Source of the DNA: Dialister sp. CAG:486
GTDB taxonomy: Bacteria > Bacillota > Negativicutes > Veillonellales > Dialisteraceae
NCBI GenBank assembly: GCA_000434475.1
Contig: FR879605.1
Location: 1,957-21,964, forward strand
Reading direction: 5' to 3'
Length of the DNA stretch: 20,008 nt
Shown here: positions 14,903 to 20,008 of the stretch, piece after piece
Layout: the number at the start of each line of letters is the position of its first letter
How positions within the stretch are numbered: position 1 is the first letter of the stretch
Program-made: the position numbers and the translations under genes
The notes under the pieces: generated by a model
What the model saw: only the letters and a program-made list of their open reading frames with translations
The model's database searches: none
What the model was told of the DNA's origin: nothing

Positions 14903-16846
14903 ATGAGAGGAAGAATTTATAAAAGTCTGCTCTTTATGGGCATCATATCCGTGGTCGTGACATTCATACTCTCGGCCATCTTATATTACCAGGGCATGCA
15001 GGAGCAGATCAGTGCAGAGCTCGGGCGCACGGCGCATGTCGTTTCCGGTGCGATCTCCAAGGACAAGGAAGAGAGCAGCATCGAGTATCTGGACTGGGTC
15101 TTCAAAGACAATGAACGTGCCATTCACATCGTCTGGCTCGATACCGATGGCTCTGTCATCTATGACAGTGACCAAAAGGAGGAGGATTACAAGGCAAGCG
15201 GCGAAGTGAAGGCGGCATTTGCGACGGGCAGTGGACACGAAGTGCATAAGGACTCCTTTGACAAGCCGAAGAGCTATTATGCTGTCAGAGCAGATGACGG
15301 CACGGTACTCCGGCTTTCAAGCGGACGCATGGTGAATTACAAAGGCTACTCCTCCTACTTGCCGGAGATCTTCATCTTCCTCCTGGTCTTCACCGTGGGC
15401 TGTCTGGCTGCTGCGGAACGGGAGACAGAAAGCATTTTGAAACCCTTCCATCTCTTGGGCGACCTCGTGCAGCGTATCATGAAGGGGGAGAAGGTGGACG
15501 AGCTGCCGCCGGAATATAAGGAACTGCGTCCTCTCATCCGCAAGGTCGAAGAGCAGCACAATGATATCGAAAACTATATGGAGGATATCGAAGAGGAAAG
15601 AAATACGATTCGCATCGTGGTCGATACCATGACAGACGGCATCATCCTTCTGAATGGCAGCCGCGAGATCATCGATTACAATAAGACGATCGAAGATATT
15701 TTCCATCCGAACGAAAACAAGCGCTTCCGCCGTATAGCGAGCCTTTATCATGATGAGGACTGGCTTCGCGTCATCGGCAAAGCCTACCACAGCGAGGGGA
15801 AGCAGGAGTACACCATGTACCTTTTTGATAAGCCCTTCCGTATGGTCATGAATCGGATCGTACTGACTGACGGAGAATCCGGTCTTCTCATCGTACTTCG
15901 TGATATGACGGCTTCTTATATGGCTGAAAAAATGCGCCGCGAATTCTCTGCCAATGTTTCGCATGAGCTGAAGACACCGCTGACCTCTATCAGCGGGTTC
16001 GCAGAAATGATTGCCAATGGCATGTACCAGAAGCCCGAGGAAGTGCGGCTCTTCGGCAGCCGCATCGTGAATGAATCCCAGCGAATGCTGACACTGATCG
16101 ATACCATTATGCATCTTTCCAAGATCGAGGAGACAGAGACCACCATCACATGGAAGACCGTCGCTGTGGACAGCCTGGTGCGGTATGCAGCTGATCTCAT
16201 TTCTCCACAGGCAGATGCCAAGCATGTCAAAGTGCACGTGGATACAGACCCGCTTTATACCTATGGCAATGCAGCGCTTCTCTCTGAGCTTATCATGAAT
16301 CTCCTGGATAATGCGGTGAAATACAACCATGAAGGCGGGGATGTATACGCACGCCTTTCACCGGAGGGGGCAGACAAGATGATCCTTACGGTATCGGATA
16401 CAGGCATCGGCATCCCGAAGGATAAGCAGGGACGCGTCTTTGAGCGCTTCTACCGCGCTGAAGAGAGCCGGAACAAAGCGACCGGAGGCAGTGGACTGGG
16501 ACTTGCTATCTGCAAGCATATCGTAGAAAAGCACAAAGGCATGCTCTCTATCGAAAGCATCGAAGGGGAAGGCACGACCGTCACTGTCGTCCTGCCGAGA
16601 ATGAGCGAAGGCGACGTGGATCGGGAGCACGCTGAAGCGATGACGGCCAAGCAGGAAGCAGCAGATGCAGAGTCTGGTCGTCTCGCCGCCAAAGAAGCCG
16701 AAGAAGACAGAAAGGCCATCGAAGCCGCGGGTGATGTCAAAGGCGAAAAGGCGGGAAAAGACGTACACCATAAGGTCAAGAAGCCGAAGAAAGAGAAAGA
16801 AAAGAAAGAGAAGGGACGGAAGAAGGACGAGAAGAAGAAGAAATAA
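14903..16846 (+). CDS. phoR: PhoR-type sensor histidine kinase with lysine-rich C-terminal tail
   Basis: The 647-residue membrane kinase has a first membrane segment at about residues 8-28, an external sensing region to about 150, and a second segment at about 153-171. A linker and PAS-like domain follow (IVVDTMTDGIILLNGSREII). The H-box FSANVSHELKTPLTSISGF has the phospho-histidine at residue 354. The catalytic domain has N box NLLDNAVKYN (about 466), DTGIGIP, FERFYRAEESR and GGSGLGLAI (about 528). Normal homology should stop near residue 567. About 80 more residues follow, first Ala/Glu-rich, then with 15 lysines in the last 26. It is paired with the regulator upstream. The Shine-Dalgarno GTAGGAGA precedes the ATG. 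Confidence 0.92.
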   Translation: MRGRIYKSLLFMGIISVVVTFILSAILYYQGMQEQISAELGRTAHVVSGAISKDKEESSIEYLDWVFKDNERAIHIVWLDTDGSVIYDSDQKEEDYKASGEVKAAFATGSGHEVHKDSFDKPKSYYAVRADDGTVLRLSSGRMVNYKGYSSYLPEIFIFLLVFTVGCLAAAERETESILKPFHLLGDLVQRIMKGEKVDELPPEYKELRPLIRKVEEQHNDIENYMEDIEEERNTIRIVVDTMTDGIILLNGSREIIDYNKTIEDIFHPNENKRFRRIASLYHDEDWLRVIGKAYHSEGKQEYTMYLFDKPFRMVMNRIVLTDGESGLLIVLRDMTASYMAEKMRREFSANVSHELKTPLTSISGFAEMIANGMYQKPEEVRLFGSRIVNESQRMLTLIDTIMHLSKIEETETTITWKTVAVDSLVRYAADLISPQADAKHVKVHVDTDPLYTYGNAALLSELIMNLLDNAVKYNHEGGDVYARLSPEGADKMILTVSDTGIGIPKDKQGRVFERFYRAEESRNKATGGSGLGLAICKHIVEKHKGMLSIESIEGEGTTVTVVLPRMSEGDVDREHAEAMTAKQEAADAESGRLAAKEAEEDRKAIEAAGDVKGEKAGKDVHHKVKKPKKEKEKKEKGRKKDEKKKK

Positions 16847-16944
16847 TGGATCCGGGCAGCTCCATCGAGAGAGCCGTGGATTTCACCTTGAAAGAAGCAC
16901 AGCAGTTTCTGCAGGGGCTATGGGGCAAAGAGGGGCGCGTGTGA
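16846..16944 (+). CDS. Possible 32-residue small protein coupled to the kinase stop
   Basis: An ATG overlaps the kinase TAA by one base (TAATG). The frame runs 32 codons, beginning MDPGSSIERAVDFTLKEAQ and ending GRV before TGA. The middle could form an amphipathic helix. The only ribosome-site candidates are the purine-rich AAGAAGGA stretches in the end of the kinase gene, which are far away or weak. I do not recognise the product. It may be chance; the TAATG junction, like those in pstCAB, is the reason to list it. Confidence 0.25.
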   Translation: MDPGSSIERAVDFTLKEAQQFLQGLWGKEGRV

Positions 16945-17002
16945 TAAGCACCCGAGAGGTTTTGATCCCGCATGCCCTCTTCCTCTTCTGCATTTTTTCC
17001 TA

Positions 17003-17031
17003 TTGACTTGGATCGATTTCTGTAGTATCAT
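17003..17031 (+). promoter_or_regulatory. Sigma-A-type promoter of infC-rpmI-rplT
   Basis: TTGACT (17003-17008), a 17-bp spacer and TATCAT (17026-17031) form a near-consensus promoter. Transcription should start near 17038, giving a leader of about 140 bases before infC. Confidence 0.75.
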
Positions 17032-17045
17032 ATTCCTTGTAATTG

Positions 17046-17153
17046 ATTGCAAGCAGAAGTCATCCGCTTCTCACCTTACATGGCGCAGGCTACTAAGGTT
17101 TACGTATGAACTCAAGGCGGACGGCAGATGCTGTCCGCCTTTACACTTGCAAT
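17046..17153 (+). ncRNA. Structured infC leader (candidate L20/IF3-type autoregulatory leader)
   Basis: ATTGCAAG (17046-17053) is complementary to CTTGCAAT (17146-17153), which would close the leader. Inside are AGAAG/CTTCT (17056-17071 region) and a perfect nine-bp stem AAGGCGGAC (17114-17122) with GTCCGCCTT (17133-17141). Leaders controlling infC-rpmI-rplT through ribosomal protein L20 are known in Bacillota. Whether this belongs to that family cannot be settled by eye. The closing strand is about 11 bases before the infC ribosome site. Confidence 0.45.
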
Positions 17154-17178
17154 GATTTCTATTTCGGAGGTGAAAAGA

Positions 17179-17688
17179 ATAGGTAAGGAACTTCGCATCA
17201 ATGAACAGATCCGCGCCAGAGAGGTGCGTGTTGTCAGCGATGCAAATGAACAATTGGGGATCATGACGCTCCATGAAGCGATTCGCATGGCGGAAGAAAA
17301 AGGACTTGATCTCGTCGAGGTGGCACCCAATGGCCGTCCACCCGTATGCCGTATCATGAACTATGGCAAATACAGATATGAACAGCAGAAACGTGATAAA
17401 GAAGCCAAGAAGAAACAGAAGGTATTCCAGATCAAAGAAGTCAAGCTTCGTCCAAATATCGAAGACCATGATTTCTTTGTCAAACTGAAGAATGCGCAGC
17501 GTTTCTTAGGTGATGGAAACAAAGTCAAAGTGACCATCATGTTCCGTGGCAGAGAAATGACCCATCCAGAACTTGGACAGGATGTTCTCGACCGTTTCGC
17601 TAAAGAACTGGGTGATACCGTTGTTCGCGAAAAGCCACCGAAATTAGAAGGGCGCAACATGACAATGATCGTTGCCCCAAAAGCATAA
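17179..17688 (+). CDS. infC: Translation initiation factor IF-3
   Basis: IF-3 binds the 30S subunit, keeps it apart from 50S and checks start codons. From the proposed start the protein is 169 residues. The N-domain reads [18 protein letters not shown]...[20 protein letters not shown] and [21 protein letters not shown] lysine-rich linker follows, and the C-domain has [20 protein letters not shown] and [13 protein letters not shown]. The best ribosome site (GGAGGTGA, 17167-17174) points to the codon ATA at 17179, immediately before GKELRIN where IF-3 homologues begin. ATG codons at 17128 and 17152 are in frame but lie in the leader hairpin region, before the Shine-Dalgarno. It is followed 16 bp later by rpmI. 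Confidence 0.94.
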   Translation: MGKELRINEQIRAREVRVVSDANEQLGIMTLHEAIRMAEEKGLDLVEVAPNGRPPVCRIMNYGKYRYEQQKRDKEAKKKQKVFQIKEVKLRPNIEDHDFFVKLKNAQRFLGDGNKVKVTIMFRGREMTHPELGQDVLDRFAKELGDTVVREKPPKLEGRNMTMIVAPKA

Positions 17689-17704
17689 CAAAGGAGAGTA
17701 CAAA

Positions 17705-17902
17705 ATGCCGAAAATGAAAACCCGTCGCGCTGCGGCAAAACGTTTTACTGAAACCGGATCCGGTCAGTTCAAGAGAAACAAAGCATTCAAGAGCCACATT
17801 CTCGAAAAGAAGTCCCCGAAGAGAAAGAGAAACTTCAGAAAAGCAGCACTGGTTTCCAAGTCTGATTACAAACGTGTAGCAAGATTGCTTCCAAACGGCT
17901 AA
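17705..17902 (+). CDS. rpmI: 50S ribosomal protein L35
   Basis: L35 is a small basic protein of the large subunit. The 65-residue product begins [20 protein letters not shown] and contains [17 protein letters not shown], both family hallmarks. The start is the ATG at 17705 with AAAGGAGA eight bases upstream. A longer open frame from 17672 overlaps infC and is not needed. It sits between infC and rplT in the usual order. Confidence 0.97.
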   Translation: MPKMKTRRAAAKRFTETGSGQFKRNKAFKSHILEKKSPKRKRNFRKAALVSKSDYKRVARLLPNG

Positions 17903-17920
17903 TAAGGAGGATATAAGAGA

Positions 17921-18271
17921 ATGGCAAGAGTAAAAAGCGGCGTTACCGCTCATGCAAGACATAAGAAGATTCTGAAACTGGCTAAGGGCTACAGAGGTGC
18001 TCGTCACACCCAGTTCAGAAAAGCAAACGAACTGGTCATGAAGGCTCTCTACTATGCTAGAAGAGACCGTAGATCCAAGAAGAGAGAATTCCGTAAGCTC
18101 TGGATTGTCCGTATCAATGCAGCAGCTCGTCAGAACGGCCTGACCTACAGCAAGCTCATCGCTGGCCTGAACCGTGCTGGTATCGAAGTGAACCGTAAGA
18201 TGCTCTCCGAACTCGCTATCAGCGATCCGGCTGGCTTCACCCAGATCTGCGAAGCAGCTAAAAACGCTTAA
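17921..18271 (+). CDS. rplT: 50S ribosomal protein L20
   Basis: L20 is an early 23S rRNA-binding assembly protein and, in Bacillota, a repressor of its own operon. The 116-residue product has the expected length and motifs: [52 protein letters not shown] and [21 protein letters not shown] lies upstream with normal spacing. It is the last gene of the operon, with a strong terminator beginning six bases after the stop. Confidence 0.98.
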   Translation: MARVKSGVTAHARHKKILKLAKGYRGARHTQFRKANELVMKALYYARRDRRSKKREFRKLWIVRINAAARQNGLTYSKLIAGLNRAGIEVNRKMLSELAISDPAGFTQICEAAKNA

Positions 18272-18276
18272 TCCAT

Positions 18277-18320
18277 AAAAATCCGTCTATGACGATCTGT
18301 CACGGACGGATTTTTATTTT
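18277..18320 (+). terminator. Intrinsic terminator after rplT
   Basis: AAAAATCCGTC (18277-18287) pairs perfectly with GACGGATTTTT (18305-18315), with a small inner GAC/GTC stem, and the T-rich tail TTATTTT follows. Bases up to 18400 show nothing else clear. Confidence 0.9.
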
Positions 18321-18410
18321 GGGTGAAGGGCGCTTGAACGGAAAAATAAAAAGTGACGGGGTCCCTGTGAAGCCTTTTTCCGTGATCCATCGAAATAGAG
18401 CCGGTCATTT

Positions 18411-18421
18411 TATGCTATAAT
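18411..18421 (+). promoter_or_regulatory. Extended -10 promoter of mazG
   Basis: ATGCTATAAT gives TATAAT at 18416-18421 with TG one base upstream (extended -10). No convincing -35 is seen. It lies about 30 bp before the mazG ATG and after the rplT terminator. Confidence 0.55.
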
Positions 18422-18451
18422 GACAGCAAAGATCCAAGCGAGGTGATGCCA

Positions 18452-19555
18452 ATGACTATACAACAAATACTCACGTTCCTTTCTGCGAAGGGGCTGCTTC
18501 ATGAGGATGAAGCGTTCACCATAGCAGGCGGGGAAGAGGCAGCATCGATCTCTCTTACGCTGCCGCATCTTCTCATCTTAAAGGATGTGACAGAAGAGGA
18601 GAAGGCCATTCTGTCATCGAGGCTTTCTATGCTGTATGAGAAGGAGAGCACACTCATCCTCCTCTCTTCGGAAGGCCGTATTCGCAGGCTTACCATGGGT
18701 GAATTCCGGCATGACCTTGGGAAGGAGCCATTTCTCTTCCTTTTCGACAGCCGCAAAGCAAGCGGGAAGGAACCTACGCCGTTCACACTGTCTCCGCTCG
18801 AGGAGACGATGGATATGCTGCTGGCACCCGGCGGCTGCCCCTGGGATCGCGCGCAGGATCATAGATCGCTTCGTACCTATTTCCTGCAGGAGGTCTATGA
18901 AGTGATCGATGCGATCGACAAGGATGATATGGAGAACCTGAAAGAGGAGCTGGGCGATGTGCTGCTGCAGATCGTCTTTCATGCGCGCCTCGCGGAGAAG
19001 GAAGGCTTCTTCACTATGCAGGATGTCGTGGACGGCATCAATGAGAAAATGATCCGCCGGCACCCCTTCGTTTTCGAGAAAATCACGGTGGAGGAGACGA
19101 AAAAGCTCCTTGGAGATTGGGAAACACGGAAAAGATTGGAAAAAAACCGAAAATATCTGCTTTCCGGCGTCTCAAAAGACTTGCCAAGTCTGCTTTTAGC
19201 ATGTATAATTCAAAGGAAAGTTGGTTCCCATGGACTGACAGAAGCCCTCGAGGATGGCGCACTTTCTGCGTCTTGTGCTGAAGAGATCAAGGCAGCCGTA
19301 GACGGGAAGGGAGCTGTTGATAAAGAGCTTTCGGTGGGGCGTTTCCTTTTTGCGTTAGACCGTGTAATACATGCAGAAGGGGTAGAACCTGAACTGGCTC
19401 TCCATCGCTACGCCAGATATGTCATGGATCAGCTGAGAGCCTTTGAAAAGGGCCTTTTCCAGAGAGGGAAGAGCCTGATGGACATCTCGCCCGAGGAGGC
19501 TCAAGTCTTGTGGCAGGATTTCTGCCGAAAGACGGATACATCAGTGCTCCCCTAG
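18452..19555 (+). CDS. mazG: MazG-family nucleoside triphosphate pyrophosphohydrolase
   Basis: MazG enzymes hydrolyse (d)NTPs to NMPs and pyrophosphate, clearing abnormal nucleotides. The 367-residue protein has an unassigned N-terminal region (about 1-110) and one clear MazG domain with GGCPWDRAQDH (about 127-137). The metal-binding helices are EVYEVIDAIDKDD (about 147) and KEELGDVLLQIVFHARLAE (about 163). MIRRHPFVF and W-E-R-K follow as usual. The C-terminal half looks like a second MazG domain in which EELGD has become KELSVG, so it is probably inactive. Many Bacillota homologues carry a tetrapyrrole-methylase-like N-terminal domain and are longer; I cannot see that domain here. The ATG at 18452 has GAGGTG six bases before it; an in-frame GTG at 18443 is the alternative. 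Confidence 0.92.
   Translation: MTIQQILTFLSAKGLLHEDEAFTIAGGEEAASISLTLPHLLILKDVTEEEKAILSSRLSMLYEKESTLILLSSEGRIRRLTMGEFRHDLGKEPFLFLFDSRKASGKEPTPFTLSPLEETMDMLLAPGGCPWDRAQDHRSLRTYFLQEVYEVIDAIDKDDMENLKEELGDVLLQIVFHARLAEKEGFFTMQDVVDGINEKMIRRHPFVFEKITVEETKKLLGDWETRKRLEKNRKYLLSGVSKDLPSLLLACIIQRKVGSHGLTEALEDGALSASCAEEIKAAVDGKGAVDKELSVGRFLFALDRVIHAEGVEPELALHRYARYVMDQLRAFEKGLFQRGKSLMDISPEEAQVLWQDFCRKTDTSVLP
19181..19209 (+). promoter_or_regulatory. Promoter-like sequence inside mazG, likely reading into hup
   Basis: TTGCCA (19181-19186), a 17-bp spacer and TATAAT (19204-19209) lie within the mazG coding frame, about 430 bp before the HU start. The match is better than anything in the short mazG-hup gap. 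Confidence 0.45.
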
Positions 19556-19641
19556 CCCATTGGAGCTGAGAAGCGGTGTGCCCTGTGCACCACTCTTCTT
19601 TGTTGGCAAAAGCCATCATTATTAAAGGAGGATGTTTAGTT

Positions 19642-19959
19642 ATGAACAAAACAGAACTCATCACTGCTGTCGCTCAGGAAGCAGAAATGACCAAGAAAGA
19701 TGCCGAAAAAGCAGTCAAGGCTGTCATCGATGTCGTATCCGGTGCTCTTGCCAAAGGTGAAAAGGTCCAGCTGATCGGCTTTGGTACTTTCGAAGTCCGT
19801 GAACGTAAAGCTCGTGAGGGCCATAATCCGTCCACACAGGAAGTCATCAAGATCCCGGCTTCCAAGACTCCGGCTTTCCGCGTTTCCAAACAGCTGAAAG
19901 AAAAAGTCAATGTAAAACCGGCTAAAAAAACCAGAGCTAAGAAAGCAGCTAAGAAATAA
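19642..19959 (+). CDS. hup: Histone-like DNA-binding protein HU
   Basis: HU bends and compacts DNA as a dimer. The 105-residue product begins MNKTELITAVAQEAEMTKKD, then shows the dimer core VSGALAKGEKVQLIGFGTFEVRE. The DNA-binding arm is NPSTQEVIKIPASKTPAF. It is about 12-15 residues longer than a standard 90-residue HU because of an alanine/lysine tail (PAKKTRAKKAAKK), a modest variant seen in some bacteria. I start at the ATG at 19642, with AAAGGAGG upstream; the open frame from 19576 is an unneeded extension. It lies 86 bp after mazG in the same direction. Confidence 0.97.
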   Translation: MNKTELITAVAQEAEMTKKDAEKAVKAVIDVVSGALAKGEKVQLIGFGTFEVRERKAREGHNPSTQEVIKIPASKTPAFRVSKQLKEKVNVKPAKKTRAKKAAKK

Positions 19960-19969
19960 GATGGTACAG

Positions 19970-20008
19970 AAAAAGGAGCTGTGAAGAAATGAATCCTCAT
20001 TTCTTCAC
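19970..20008 (+). terminator. Hairpin after hup, probably the left part of an intrinsic terminator cut by the window edge
   Basis: GTGAAGAAATGA (19981-19992) and TCATTTCTTCAC (19997-20008) are perfect complements around an ATCC loop. The preceding AAAAAGGAGCT (19970-19980) would extend the stem if the next bases outside the window read AGCTCCTTTTT. Alternatively, AAGGAG with the ATG at 19989 could be the start of a following gene. Confidence 0.55.

Noticed and set aside
17128..17178. Upstream ATG starts for infC (17128 and 17152)
   Set aside because: They lie in the leader hairpin and long-range pairing region, before the clear GGAGGTGA ribosome site. The extra residues do not resemble IF-3 N-termini.
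19573..19595. Small hairpin between mazG and hup (GGTG...CACC)
   Set aside because: The stem is only four to five pairs with mismatches and has no T-run; too weak to call a terminator.

Overview
This 20-kb window is chromosomal DNA from a Bacillota-type bacterium, most likely of the class Negativicutes (a Veillonella/Dialister/Megasphaera relative). That placement is an inference from gene content, protein style and intermediate base composition. The window is mostly core genome, with one accessory gene and an unusually rich set of intergenic repeats.

Left part (1-7296), all on the minus strand. Reading in the direction of transcription: a glycolipid glycosyltransferase of the MGDG-synthase/UgtP type, the fork-repair ATPase rarA, the DNA translocase ftsK, an orphan extracellular solute-binding protein, and rimO, which runs off the left edge. 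The solute-binding gene and rimO overlap by four bases (GTGA).

Middle (7297-9350). This divergent intergenic zone holds a REP-like palindrome, an interrupted dispersed repeat, and a single AAA_14/DUF4143-type ATPase gene. The ATPase is flanked by perfect 51-bp direct repeats built from nested palindromes. The upstream copy runs into a TATAAT box set in a palindrome, and the downstream copy forms a long stem followed by six Ts.

Right part (9353-end), all on the plus strand. First comes a phosphate module: pstS, then pstC-pstA-pstB joined by one-base TAATG/TGATG overlaps, then a PhoP/PhoB-type response regulator and a PhoR-type sensor kinase with an odd lysine-rich tail. Together these would sense and import phosphate. 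No phoU lies between pstB and the regulator. Next is the translation operon infC-rpmI-rplT, with a clear promoter, a structured leader and an apparent AUA start codon for infC. Then come a MazG-family nucleotide pyrophosphohydrolase and the histone-like protein HU, which carries its own likely terminator.

The least ordinary content is intergenic. A composite dispersed element occurs three times in the same orientation (about 4668-4813, 10240-10470, 14600-14812): a GC-rich head followed by blocks of degenerate 7-bp tandem repeats and often a GCGGCGC/GCGCCGC hairpin. Two 167-bp MITE-like elements (10512-10678 and 13609-13775), in opposite orientation, keep long stems through compensatory base changes. 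One of them sits inside an inverted pair of heptamer-plus-hairpin blocks. No tRNA, rRNA, CRISPR array or transposase gene was seen.
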